Source: Lachnospiraceae bacterium (GTDB lineage: Bacteria; Bacillota; Clostridia; Lachnospirales; Lachnospiraceae). From it: a stretch of 53,159 bases of DNA. Shown piece after piece: positions 32,701 through 40,643 of this stretch. Under the pieces are notes generated by a model. The model saw only the letters and a list, made by a program, of their open reading frames with translations, did not search any database and had not been told where the DNA came from. The stretch covers positions 1 to 53,159 of the forward strand of contig CAAEMZ010000029.1 of assembly GCA_900757195.1 (NCBI GenBank), in the 5' to 3' direction. A program made the position numbers and the translations under genes. Positions within the stretch are counted from its first letter, which is position 1; every line of letters begins with the position of its first letter.

Positions 32701-33342
32701 ATGAAGTTATCACTTAGAGACAAATTTCCTGAAATGACTGTAAATACGACAAAGGGAGAAATTCATCTTCCGGAAGATTACCATGGAAAATGGTTTATTT
32801 TATTCAGTCATCCGGCAGATTTTACTCCGGTATGTACGACAGAGTTCGTGGGCTTTCAGAAGAAAAAGAAACAGTTTGAGGAACTGGGGGTTGAATTAAT
32901 CGGTTTAAGCGTGGATAATCTGGAATCTCACCAGAAATGGATTCAGTGGATTAAAGAAAATATTTATGTGCAGATTGATTTCCCTGTTATCGATGATGAA
33001 AAGAGAATCGTGTCTGAAACCCTCGGACTGATTCAGCCAAATGCAGATGAAACAACGACCGTTCGTGCGGTTATTATCGTAGATCACAACGGAAAAGTGC
33101 GTACCATTTTAGAATATCCGAAAGAAATCGGAAGAAGCATCGATGAAATCTTAAGAACCGTAAAAGCATTGAAGCTGGCATCCACTAAAAAGGTTTTCTC
33201 TCCGGCAAACTGGCCGCATAACGAGATCATCGGAGATAAAGTTTTATTTCACAGAGGCGAAAATGATGATCCGGCGCTGGATAAAGAAAGAGGCATTTGC
33301 TGCCTGTCAGACTGGTTCATTTATAAAAATTTAGAAGAATAA
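32701..33342 (+). CDS. Peroxiredoxin (Prx6/AhpC-TSA family)
   Basis: Peroxiredoxins reduce hydrogen peroxide and organic peroxides through a reactive cysteine. The active site is HPADFTPVCTTEF with peroxidatic Cys45. The 213 residues with a long C-terminal domain (NWPHNEIIGDKVLFH and later DWFIYKN) match the Prx6 group. The CC pair in GICCLSDW near the end could provide a resolving cysteine; that is a guess. I use ATG 32701, with GGGAGG ahead; an upstream ATG at 32674 precedes that site. It has its own promoter, with a palindrome over the start, and a terminator. Confidence 0.93.
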   Translation: MKLSLRDKFPEMTVNTTKGEIHLPEDYHGKWFILFSHPADFTPVCTTEFVGFQKKKKQFEELGVELIGLSVDNLESHQKWIQWIKENIYVQIDFPVIDDEKRIVSETLGLIQPNADETTTVRAVIIVDHNGKVRTILEYPKEIGRSIDEILRTVKALKLASTKKVFSPANWPHNEIIGDKVLFHRGENDDPALDKERGICCLSDWFIYKNLEE

Positions 33343-33361
33343 TCATTACGAACTGTCTTTT

Positions 33362-33404
33362 CCGGGATTTCCAGATTTACTTTGGAAGTCCCGGTTTTAA
33401 TTTT
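33362..33404 (+). terminator. Rho-independent terminator after peroxiredoxin
   Basis: CCGGGATTTCCA (33362-33373) pairs with TTGGAAGTCCCGG (33382-33394) with one G-T pair, followed by TTTTAATTTT. Confidence 0.85.
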
Positions 33405-33521
33405 CAGAAAAGGCAGGGCGAGCAAAAAAATATCGTGAAGTTCCTTACTTGAAATGATCGGCGATTGGCGCTGTATTCAGTAGGATATGAAAAGGACGGA
33501 GACATTTGATGGTGGAATTAA

Positions 33522-33943
33522 AAACAAAGCGCTGAGGTTTCATGCATTAGAGAAAATAATGGGAGCCGGAAACATCGGGAGAGAAAGCAGGCATATGAAA
33601 GGCTGATGGATGAGATGAATTTTGAAAATTTGTGGAAAGCGGTCGTTATTTTCCAATGTTATCCCTTTCGGATGTGTAGAGGCCTGAGATATTCGTATAC
33701 ATTAAAAAGAAAACTGGATGGAAGCTACGGGGATGAACTGTTTTTCTCCCGAAAGGAAAAAAGTATCACACATTCGACAGTGGAAAGGACTTACCGGATG
33801 GTGATGAAAATGGACAGGAAAGTCTCCGGGCCAAAAAACCTTGGGGTGTTTGGCGCTTCTATTTATACCCGGTATTTCTGCAGCTTGGGGTGATTGAAAG
33901 GAAGCAGCAGGATGAAATGATGGTTATATTTTCAGGCACATGA
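33522..33943 (+). pseudogene. Frameshifted remnant of a small conserved protein
   Basis: From 33522 one frame reads KHRERKQAYERLMDEMNFEN and continues through VIFQCYPFRMCRGLRYSYTL to GPKNLGVFGAS, then runs into nonsense and a stop near 33891. In another frame the sense appears to continue, LYPVFLQLGVIERKQQDE, ending at TGA 33941-33943. The join near 33860 looks like a single-base deletion or two-base insertion. There is no start codon with a ribosome binding site at the left end. The pattern recalls small uncharacterised clostridial proteins with a SGLPF-like segment, but I cannot name the family. A short reading from ATG 33606 is not a credible gene by itself. Confidence 0.6.
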
Positions 33944-34050
33944 AAAACACTCTGGAAAAATGGCAGAATTTATGATAAAATCGGCAAGTATGACGATGAA
34001 AGTATTTGAATATAAATTGGCGCAGAGTATATAAAAAAGAAAGGATTACT

Positions 34051-35922
34051 ATGAAAAAACTGGCTTTAGATGATGAAATATTATTAAAAGTGGAAAAACC
34101 GGCCCGGTATCTCGGCAACGAGTACAATGCGGTTGTTAAGGACCCGGCATCGGTAGATATCCGGTTTGCCATGTGCTTTCCGGACGTTTACGAGATCGGT
34201 ATGTCTTATCTGGGAATTCAGATTATCTATGATATGCTGAATCGGAGAGATGACGTTTACTGTGAACGTCTCTATTCCCCATGGATGGATTTGGACCAGA
34301 TCATGCGGGAGAGGAATATTCCTCTGTTTGCCCTGGAATCCCAGGATCCGATTAAGAATTTTGATTTTCTGGCGATAACACTTCAGTACGAAATGTGCTA
34401 TACCAATGTTTTGCAGATACTGGATTTAAGCCAGATTCCGCTGAAAGCTTCGGAGAGAACGACGGAGCATCCTTTTGTGATCGGCGGCGGACCGTGTGCA
34501 TATAATCCGGAACCTCTTGCGGACTTCTTCGATATTTTTTATATCGGTGAAGGTGAAACGGTGTATTATGAATTGATGGATTGCTATAAATTATGGAAGA
34601 AAAATGGTGGGAACCGGAGAGATTTCCTGATGGAAGCTGCGAAAATTCCGGGAATTTATGTGCCATCCTTATACGAAGTGAGTTATAAAGAAGACGGGAC
34701 GATCGATGCCTTTACACCGGCAGCAGCTTCTGTGCCGGAAAAAGTGAAGAAACAGGTGGTAACGGATTTAAGCAATACCTATTATCCGTCAAATCCGGTC
34801 GTGCCTTTTATCAAAGTAACTCAGGACAGAATTGTTCTTGAAATCCAGAGAGGATGTATCCGTGGCTGCCGTTTCTGTCAGGCCGGAAATGTTTATCGGC
34901 CGAACCGGGAACGGAACCTGGAATTTCTGAAAAAATACGCCCATGATATGCTGACATCCACAGGACATGAGGAAATTTCCCTCAGTTCTTTAAGTTCCAG
35001 CGATTATTCGGATTTAGAAGCGCTGACAGCCTATCTGATTGAGGAATTCGGTCAGAAGCAGGGGGTGAATATTTCTCTGCCGTCTCTGCGTATCGATGCC
35101 TTTTCACTGGATGTGATGCGTCAGGTTCAGGATGTGCGTAAGAGCAGTCTGACCTTCGCTCCGGAAGCAGGTTCCCAACGAATGCGGGATATTATTAATA
35201 AAGGTCTGACAGAAGATGATATTTTCGGCGGCGCCATGCAGGCATTTAAAGGCGGCTGGAACCGGGTAAAACTTTATTTTATGCTCGGCCTTCCGGGAGA
35301 AACCTATGACGATATCGAAGGTATTGCGAAGCTTTCCAATGAAATCGCTGCCCTTTACTATACGATACCGAAGGATGAACGTCCGGGAGCACGGGTGGAT
35401 GTGGTATCCAGTACATCTTTCTTCGTTCCGAAGCCATTTACTCCGTTTCAGTGGGTGCCTCAGAATACAACGGAGCAGTTTAAGGACAAACAGCATTTCC
35501 TGAGTAAGAAGATGAAGGAACAGCTGAACCGAAAGAGTATGCGTTATAACTGGCATGATTTTGATCTGACGGCGCTGGAGGGCTTCCTTGCCCGGGGTGA
35601 CCGGAGAGTCGGTGAGGTGATTTATAAGGCTTACAAAAAAGGCTGCATGTTTGATTCCTGGTCTGAATATTTTTATTATGACCGCTGGACAGAGTCTATG
35701 GAAGAAGCGGGAATTGATCCGGCATTTTATACCGGCCGTGAACGGAGCCTGGATGAGATCCTTCCATGGGATTTCATTGATGCCGGAGTGACAAAGGAAT
35801 TTTTATGGAGAGAATATACCCAGTCGAAAAATGAAGCGGTAACGCCGAACTGCCGGATGCAGTGTTCCGGCTGTGGTTGTCGAGTTTACGAAGGAGGTGT
35901 CTGCTTTGAAGGTGAGAATTAA
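34051..35922 (+). CDS. Uncharacterised radical SAM protein of the TIGR03960 type
   Basis: The 623-residue protein has an N-terminal cobalamin-binding-like region (about 1-200, with FPDVYEIGMSYLGIQ and FVIGGGPCAYNPEP) and a radical SAM core. The 4Fe-4S motif CIRGCRFC carries Cys269, Cys273 and Cys276 (C-x3-C-x2-C). LRIDAFSLDVM and LTFAPEAGSQRMRD follow. The C-terminus holds a cysteine cluster, CRMQCSGCGC. In the family, the gene almost always precedes a DUF2344 gene and an RNase E/G gene, as here; an RNA-modifying role has been suggested by context only. I use ATG 34051 with AAAGGA ahead. It overlaps the next gene by 17 bases. Confidence 0.93.
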   Translation: MKKLALDDEILLKVEKPARYLGNEYNAVVKDPASVDIRFAMCFPDVYEIGMSYLGIQIIYDMLNRRDDVYCERLYSPWMDLDQIMRERNIPLFALESQDPIKNFDFLAITLQYEMCYTNVLQILDLSQIPLKASERTTEHPFVIGGGPCAYNPEPLADFFDIFYIGEGETVYYELMDCYKLWKKNGGNRRDFLMEAAKIPGIYVPSLYEVSYKEDGTIDAFTPAAASVPEKVKKQVVTDLSNTYYPSNPVVPFIKVTQDRIVLEIQRGCIRGCRFCQAGNVYRPNRERNLEFLKKYAHDMLTSTGHEEISLSSLSSSDYSDLEALTAYLIEEFGQKQGVNISLPSLRIDAFSLDVMRQVQDVRKSSLTFAPEAGSQRMRDIINKGLTEDDIFGGAMQAFKGGWNRVKLYFMLGLPGETYDDIEGIAKLSNEIAALYYTIPKDERPGARVDVVSSTSFFVPKPFTPFQWVPQNTTEQFKDKQHFLSKKMKEQLNRKSMRYNWHDFDLTALEGFLARGDRRVGEVIYKAYKKGCMFDSWSEYFYYDRWTESMEEAGIDPAFYTGRERSLDEILPWDFIDAGVTKEFLWREYTQSKNEAVTPNCRMQCSGCGCRVYEGGVCFEGEN

Positions 35923-36589
35923 ATTTGCAAAAGAAGGTATTATGCGCTTTATCGGTCATTTGGATATGATGCGTTATTTTCAGAAGGCGTTCCGGCGGTC
36001 GGGCATAGATATTCAGTACTCTCAGGGATTCAGCCCGCATCAGTTGATTTCCTTCGCTGCGCCTCTGGGTGTCGGCCTGACGAGTACCGGGGAATATATG
36101 GATATTGTGATGGGCGAATGTCCGTCCTCGGAGGAACTGGTTGAACGGATTAACCGTCAGATGGTTGATGGTGTCCGCATATTGAGCGCGGTAGCCCTTC
36201 CGGATGACAGTAAAAATGCCATGTCGATTGTGACGACAGCGGATTACCGGATTTCTTTCCGTGAAAATATGGCGCCGGCCTTTGATCTGGGACAGGCCAT
36301 TCAGGCTTTTATGGCTCAGGATGAAATCATGGTAACGAAAAAAACAAAAAAAAGCGAAAAAACCATGGATATTAAACCGATGATTCATGCGTTTTACAGC
36401 ACGGAAGACGGCTGTTTTATGAATGTGGCGACAGGAAGTACACAGAATCTCAAGCCGGAACAGGTTATGGCAACACTTTACCGATTTATGTCTGTAGAAT
36501 TTGACCCATTTTCTATCTATATTCACAGAGCAGAGACTTATGGCACCGATTTTAAATCTCTGGAAAGTTATGGAAGCAGGATTGAATGA
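35906..36589 (+). CDS. DUF2344 (TIGR03936) protein, partner of the radical SAM protein
   Basis: The 227-residue protein begins KVRIKFAKEGIMRFIGHLDM, followed by FRRSGIDIQYSQGFSPHQLI, both characteristic of DUF2344. In some bacteria this domain is fused to the C-terminus of the TIGR03960 radical SAM protein, which suggests the two act together. Translation begins at TTG 35906, with AAGGAGGTG at 35891-35899 inside the end of the previous gene. Its stop overlaps the RNase G start by four bases. A Lys-rich stretch VTKKTKKSEKT near residue 150 could contact nucleic acid; this is speculation. Confidence 0.9.
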   Translation: MKVRIKFAKEGIMRFIGHLDMMRYFQKAFRRSGIDIQYSQGFSPHQLISFAAPLGVGLTSTGEYMDIVMGECPSSEELVERINRQMVDGVRILSAVALPDDSKNAMSIVTTADYRISFRENMAPAFDLGQAIQAFMAQDEIMVTKKTKKSEKTMDIKPMIHAFYSTEDGCFMNVATGSTQNLKPEQVMATLYRFMSVEFDPFSIYIHRAETYGTDFKSLESYGSRIE

Positions 36590-37776
36590 AAGAAAATATG
36601 TCGAATGAAGTGGTAATTACTCACTATAAAAATCAATATTTGATGGTCTGTTTTGAAAACGGCAGGGCTGTGGAGATGTTTTTAAAGACGCCGGAGGCTC
36701 TGGAAATCGGCGATGTTTTCATCGGAAAAGTAAAAAATATTGTTGATAATATTCAGGCAGCTTTTGTGGAAGTTTCGCCGGGGGTGATCGGCTATTATTC
36801 TCTGGCATCCAATTCGGCACATTTGTCTGTCAGGCCCCTGAACAGGAAGCTGTGTCCCGGGGATGAAATTCTTGTCCAGGTGGAACGGGGAAGCATTAAG
36901 TCCAAAGCCCCGGTTCTGACAAGTAAGATTCAGCTTTCGGGCGACAGTATGGTTTTTCTTGGAAATACGGATTTTGTCGGGGTATCTAAAAAGATTATGT
37001 CGTCGGAACGGCGGGAACAGTTAAAACGCCTCGGAAAAGAATTTTCCAGAGCTTTCGGCACCGGCGTTATTTTTCGTACGAAAAGTGATACTATGACAGA
37101 AAATGAGATTCGGGAGGCATATCAGCAGCTTTTGGTTGAATATAATAATCTTGTGTCAACAGCATCCTGCCGGACCTGCTATTCAAAAATGTATGCGGCT
37201 GAAAATAACTGGCTGAAGTATGTGCATGCCGACCGGCCGATGGAACTGCGGGTTTTAACGGATATACCGGAGGTTTATGAGCGGTTTCATTCAGATGCGG
37301 TGGAGGGGCATCGCTGGGAGCTGTACACCGATGAAACGTATCCGCTGGTAAAACTGAAGAGTCTGGAAACTCAGATGGAAAGAGCCCTGTCCAAAAATGT
37401 CTGGATGAAGTCCGGCGCCTCGCTGGTCATTGAACCGACAGAAACACTGACGGCGATTGATGTGAATACGAGTAAGACAGAGCTTCGTAAAAAAAATGAA
37501 GAAGTTTTCTACCAGATTAATATCGAAGCCGCCAGAGAAATATGTCGACAGTTGAGACTTCGCAATCTATCCGGAATGATTCTGGTTGATTTTATCAATA
37601 TGTCATCGGAGGATTATAATCACCGGTTGATGTCTGAATTAAAAAAACTGGCGAAATCGGATCCGGTGCAGCTTCATGTGATTGATATGACGGCGCTTGG
37701 CCTTGTGGAAATAACACGAAAACGGACATATCGTCCACTGCATGAACAGGTGAACAGGAAGTGGTTTCATGAATGA
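36586..37776 (+). CDS. rng: Ribonuclease G (RNase E/G family)
   Basis: RNase E/G enzymes cleave single-stranded A/U-rich RNA and help mature 16S rRNA and turn over mRNA. The 396-residue protein has an S1-type domain in the N-terminal region (GDVFIGKVKNIVDNIQAAFVEV), and the catalytic segment SLVIEPTETLTAIDVNTSK with the metal-binding MILVDFINM. It lacks the long RNase E C-terminal scaffold. Start ATG 36586 overlaps the previous stop (ATGA); a second ATG lies 12 bases later. The RNase G, DUF2344 and radical SAM genes form one overlapping cassette. Confidence 0.94.
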   Translation: MKENMSNEVVITHYKNQYLMVCFENGRAVEMFLKTPEALEIGDVFIGKVKNIVDNIQAAFVEVSPGVIGYYSLASNSAHLSVRPLNRKLCPGDEILVQVERGSIKSKAPVLTSKIQLSGDSMVFLGNTDFVGVSKKIMSSERREQLKRLGKEFSRAFGTGVIFRTKSDTMTENEIREAYQQLLVEYNNLVSTASCRTCYSKMYAAENNWLKYVHADRPMELRVLTDIPEVYERFHSDAVEGHRWELYTDETYPLVKLKSLETQMERALSKNVWMKSGASLVIEPTETLTAIDVNTSKTELRKKNEEVFYQINIEAAREICRQLRLRNLSGMILVDFINMSSEDYNHRLMSELKKLAKSDPVQLHVIDMTALGLVEITRKRTYRPLHEQVNRKWFHE

Positions 37777-38251
37777 GATGTCTTATAAGAAAGTCATGCA
37801 ATGGGCAGAAGCGGTTCCGGTGCGGAAAAAGCTGCTCTGCCTGTTGAATACATTACTGCCGGTTATCATTGGGGGAATGTATGCTTTCTGTATGGTTGTC
37901 TGCTTTTTTTTATATCCGGTGTTACTGGTTTCGCTGGTTTTAAGACCGCTCCTCTGTTTCTTTACAGTGACTCTGCTGCGGTATCTGCTGAAATTTCCGA
38001 GACCTTATGATGTGTATGATTTCGTACCGCTTTGCGGCTATCATCCGGGAAAAGGACGGAGCTTTCCGAGCCGTCACACGGCCAGCGCGGCAATCATCGC
38101 TTTTGAGATATTTCGAATAGCTTCCGGTTTTGGAAGCCTGGCTTTAATTTTGGCAGTGATGATGGGAATGCTTCGGGTTCTTTGCGGCAATCATTTTATT
38201 AAAGATGTTCTGGCTGCATTTGCACTCGCCTTCTTTTTCTATATTATATAA
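37769..38251 (+). CDS. PAP2-family membrane phosphatase
   Basis: The 160-residue membrane protein carries the three PAP2 phosphatase signatures: R-x6-RP (residues 71-79), PSRH at 100-103 (PSGH in most members), and R136-x5-H142-x3-D146. Several hydrophobic segments surround them. Such enzymes dephosphorylate undecaprenyl pyrophosphate, phosphatidate or diacylglycerol pyrophosphate; the substrate here cannot be read from sequence. It overlaps the RNase G end by 8 bases, so it is the last gene of that operon. The Gly-to-Arg change in the second motif is seen in some family members and does not remove the catalytic His. Confidence 0.87.
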   Translation: MNEMSYKKVMQWAEAVPVRKKLLCLLNTLLPVIIGGMYAFCMVVCFFLYPVLLVSLVLRPLLCFFTVTLLRYLLKFPRPYDVYDFVPLCGYHPGKGRSFPSRHTASAAIIAFEIFRIASGFGSLALILAVMMGMLRVLCGNHFIKDVLAAFALAFFFYII

Positions 38252-38343
38252 AGACAGAATTATTTTTCGATTCGTACTGTTTGTGAGAAAAAACTGAATA
38301 ATCTAAAATTGAATATTTATATTCTAAAAATATCTGAAAAATA

Positions 38344-38372
38344 TTGACATTTACAGAAAATTGACATATAAT
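38344..38372 (+). promoter_or_regulatory. Perfect consensus sigma-A promoter for the first kinase-like gene
   Basis: TTGACA (38344-38349), 17 bases, and TATAAT (38367-38372). A second TTGACA lies inside the spacer at 38361. Confidence 0.92.
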
Positions 38373-38416
38373 TGAATTAGATAAAAAGAGTTTTTTTAAA
38401 CAAAGGGGGTTTGTTT

Positions 38417-39022
38417 ATGGGTAACAATTATATTATTACAATTGGACGCGAGTACGGTAGTGGTGGTTTTGAAATCGGAAAAAAACTTGCAGAGGCACTT
38501 GGAATTGGTTTTTATGATAAGAACCTGATTGATGAGGTGGCAAAGAAGAGCGGTATTCATATTGATATGCTGAATAAAGCAGATGAGAGGCCGGCGAATC
38601 CTCTGACCAACCCATTTCTTCATCCGGGTTATGAAAACGGCACTTTAAATGACCGGTTGTTCTGGACACAGTCTGAAGTTATCCGGGAACTTGCAGAGAA
38701 AGGTGAATCCTGTGTGATTATTGGCCGGTGTGCCGACTTTATCTTACGGGACCATGAAAATGTTCTTAAGATTTTCATTCAGGCTCCGATTGAAAAGAGA
38801 ATTGACCGGATTGCAGACAAATATCTGATTGAATTACGTGATGAAGCGAAGAAAGAAGTATTGAGAAACGATAAACTCCGCAGCACATATTATCGGTTCT
38901 ATACGGATGGTAAATGGGGCGACAGAGCACGGAAGGATCTGATCGTTAACAGCAGCATCCTCGGAATTGACGGAACTGTGGAATTCATCAAAGGATTTGT
39001 TGAAAAAAGATTTAACCTGTAA
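38417..39022 (+). CDS. Cytidylate kinase-like protein, paralogue 1
   Basis: The 201-residue protein belongs to the Cytidylate_kin2 group of P-loop kinases. The N-terminus YIITIGREYGSGGFEIGKK is the modified P-loop. SCVIIGRCADFILRD and the lid-like region KKEVLRNDKLRSTYY follow. The group differs from true CMP kinase (cmk), and its substrate is unknown. I use ATG 38417, with AAAGGGGG just upstream; the TTG at 38411 is too near that site. A related gene lies 358 bases downstream, showing tandem duplication. It stands alone between its own promoter and a terminator. Confidence 0.87.
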   Translation: MGNNYIITIGREYGSGGFEIGKKLAEALGIGFYDKNLIDEVAKKSGIHIDMLNKADERPANPLTNPFLHPGYENGTLNDRLFWTQSEVIRELAEKGESCVIIGRCADFILRDHENVLKIFIQAPIEKRIDRIADKYLIELRDEAKKEVLRNDKLRSTYYRFYTDGKWGDRARKDLIVNSSILGIDGTVEFIKGFVEKRFNL

Positions 39023-39085
39023 TGATTGGACATCGGGCTGACTCAGCTAAACATATAACCCAAACCCCGCTATGATGTACATCAA

Positions 39086-39120
39086 GGGCTGCCAGCAATG
39101 GCAGCCCGTTTTCTTTCTTT
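39086..39120 (+). terminator. Rho-independent terminator after kinase-like paralogue 1
   Basis: GGGCTGCCA (39086-39094), GCAA loop and TGGCAGCCC (39099-39107), followed by a T-rich tail. Confidence 0.93.
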
Positions 39121-39198
39121 AGATTGGTTAATAAATTAATAAATAAAGCGAAAACAAGTGGTTTTTGAAAAAATGAACCGGTAGGATATGTAAAGATA

Positions 39199-39261
39199 CC
39201 GGTATTATTTTTAAGAAAACTGGTATTATTAAACTGAAAACTGGTATTATTGTATTTAAAT
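39199..39261. repeat. Three direct iterons with exact 21-bp period
   Basis: The unit begins C-[CT]-GGTATTATT and recurs at 39199, 39220 and 39241. The second and third share CTGGTATTATT and the AAAA lead-in. The first 11 bases of each unit are conserved and the remainder varies. The period equals about two DNA helical turns, placing the sites on one face. They end about 37 bases before the -35 of the next promoter. Confidence 0.75.
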
Positions 39262-39297
39262 TGTACTTAAAAAACATAATTTATACACAAAACCGCA

Positions 39298-39326
39298 TTG
39301 ACATTTAAATGACAAAGATGTATTCT
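39298..39326 (+). promoter_or_regulatory. Sigma-A-type promoter for kinase-like paralogue 2
   Basis: TTGACA (39298-39303), 17 bases, and TATTCT (39321-39326). It shares TTGACATTTA with the promoter of paralogue 1. Confidence 0.7.
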
Positions 39327-39380
39327 GAAATCAGAAAAAGGAAATATTTACTCAACCAGCAAACAAAGGAGGTATGGATT

Positions 39381-40013
39381 ATGAGTAATAATTATATCAT
39401 TACAATCGGACGGGAATATGGCAGCGGCGGACACGAAATCGGTGAAAAGCTCGCAGAGAAGCTCGGCATTAAGTGCTATGATAAAGAGATTATTGATATG
39501 GCAATTAAAGAAAAAGGGATTGATCCCGAAGAAATCGAAAAGGCAGATGAAAGAAAGGGGAATTCGATTTTGCATCCGGGCGGACATTTCATGAACGGCT
39601 GGAACGGAAAAGATATACCGGCTTTCGGAAACTTCGGTGGAAGTAAAAATGATAAAATTTTCCGTGTTGAGTCTGAGATTATCCATGAATTAGCAGAAAA
39701 GGAGTCCTGTGTCATCGTCGGAAGATGTGCGGACAGTCTGCTCCGGGATCAGGAAAATGTTATGCGTGTCTTTGTTCAGGCTCCGAAAGATGTCAGAACT
39801 GAAAGAATTGCAAAGAAATATGACATCACAGAGGAACGGGCGAAAAAAGAAATAGACCGCGTGGATAAAATGAGGAACGCTTATTATCAGTATTATACGG
39901 ATGATAAGTGGGGTGGAAGAAATTCTAAAGATTTTGTGATTAACAGTGCATTTCTTGGCATTGACGGTTCTGTAGATTTTCTGAAATCCGCAGTTGAACA
40001 GCGGTTCAGATAA
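39381..40013 (+). CDS. Cytidylate kinase-like protein, paralogue 2
   Basis: The 210-residue protein parallels paralogue 1 along its length: YIITIGREYGSGGHEIGEKL, ESCVIVGRCADSLLRD, DKMRNAYYQYYTDDKWGG and LGIDGSVDFL. It differs most in a Gly/Asn-rich insert near residues 66-90 (HPGGHFMNGWNGKDIPAFGN). The start is ATG 39381, with AAAGGAGGT at 39364-39372; an upstream ATG would add 24 unmatched residues and precede the site. Three iterons and a separate promoter lie upstream, so the two paralogues are probably regulated differently. The substrate is unknown. Confidence 0.87.
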   Translation: MSNNYIITIGREYGSGGHEIGEKLAEKLGIKCYDKEIIDMAIKEKGIDPEEIEKADERKGNSILHPGGHFMNGWNGKDIPAFGNFGGSKNDKIFRVESEIIHELAEKESCVIVGRCADSLLRDQENVMRVFVQAPKDVRTERIAKKYDITEERAKKEIDRVDKMRNAYYQYYTDDKWGGRNSKDFVINSAFLGIDGSVDFLKSAVEQRFR

Positions 40014-40114
40014 TCTTTTATCAAAGGCTTCTGTCAAACAGGTTCGTATTTTTACAAAATTGTTGAAGATAAGCTAAAATAATATTATAATAAAGGTATC
40101 ATTTCCTTTTAAAG

Positions 40115-40143
40115 TCAGGCTGTCTACCGGGCAGTCTGATTTT
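40115..40143 (+). terminator. Probable terminator after kinase-like paralogue 2
   Basis: TCAGGCTGTC (40115-40124) pairs with GGCAGTCTGA (40130-40139) with two G-T pairs, followed by TTTT. Confidence 0.6.
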
Positions 40144-40209
40144 ATGTGTGCGGACAGGTACAAATCGGCGTTTTTCATGATTTTTATACAATTTCTTATA
40201 TGAAAACAG

Positions 40210-40238
40210 TTGACAAGAAATTCCTGCTATGTTAAACT
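40210..40238 (+). promoter_or_regulatory. Sigma-A promoter for rplU-prp-rpmA
   Basis: TTGACA (40210-40215), 17 bases, and TAAACT (40233-40238). Confidence 0.75.
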
Positions 40239-40244
40239 ATCCTA

Positions 40245-40319
40245 GTGTGCCGCACAGTGAGGTTTTAAGTTCTCTATGAGACACCGAAGCTGGCGAGTTT
40301 TATTATTAGGAGGTGCCAT
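40245..40319 (+). ncRNA. Candidate L21-type ribosomal protein leader
   Basis: The 75-base leader contains small stems (TGTG-CCG-CACA near 40247 and CTC-TAT-GAG near 40273), then ACACCGAAGCTGGCGAG ahead of TTAGGAGGTG. L21 leaders are known upstream of rplU in Firmicutes. Match to that family model is not confirmed. Confidence 0.4.
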
Positions 40320-40628
40320 ATGTACGCAATTATAGCAACAGGTGGTAAACAGTACAAAGTATCTGAAGGCGACGTTATCCGCGTTGAAAAACTCGGTATC
40401 GAAGCTGGTGAATCCGTTGTATTTGATCAGGTTCTTGTTGTCAGCGGTGACGAAGTGAAAGTTGGTAACCCAACTGTAGCTGACGCAACAGTTTCCGGTA
40501 CAGTTATGTGCGAAGGAAAAGCTAAAAAAGTTATCGTTTACAGATATAAGAGAAAAACCGGATATCACAAAAAGAATGGTCACAGACAGGCGTATACACA
40601 GGTTAAGATCGATAAGATCAACGCTTAA
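40320..40628 (+). CDS. rplU: Large ribosomal subunit protein bL21
   Basis: The 102-residue protein is L21. The start YAIIATGGKQYKVSEGDVIR and the segment VIVYRYKRKTGYHKKNGHRQ are diagnostic. AGGAGGTG precedes the ATG. The arrangement rplU-prp-rpmA is standard for Firmicutes. Codon use is strongly biased. Confidence 0.98.
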   Translation: MYAIIATGGKQYKVSEGDVIRVEKLGIEAGESVVFDQVLVVSGDEVKVGNPTVADATVSGTVMCEGKAKKVIVYRYKRKTGYHKKNGHRQAYTQVKIDKINA

Positions 40629-40643
40629 TCCGACGGTTCTGTT

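Larger units (their letters stand above)
33343..34050. other. Gene-poor, decayed stretch between peroxiredoxin and radical SAM gene
   Basis: About 700 bases with no intact gene. It holds the peroxiredoxin terminator (33362) and a frameshifted remnant (33522-33943). The rest shows no coding pattern, repeat or RNA gene that I can support. The last part contains the ribosome binding site AAAGGA for the gene at 34051. Confidence 0.6.
39023..39380. other. Intergenic region between the two kinase-like paralogues
   Basis: It holds a strong terminator (39086), then an AT-rich stretch with three 21-bp iterons (39199-39261) and a promoter (39298). No small gene with a convincing start was found. Confidence 0.7.
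40014..40319. other. Intergenic region before rplU
   Basis: It contains a likely terminator (40115), the rplU promoter (40210) and an untranslated leader. The first 100 bases are AT-rich and show nothing else I can support. Confidence 0.7.

Noticed and set aside
38417..39022. CMP kinase (cmk)
   Set aside because: The P-loop form and length fit the Cytidylate_kin2 group, not canonical Cmk.
39199..39261. CRISPR-like array
   Set aside because: The three units are direct repeats with only about 10 conserved bases and no separate spacers, and no cas genes are present.
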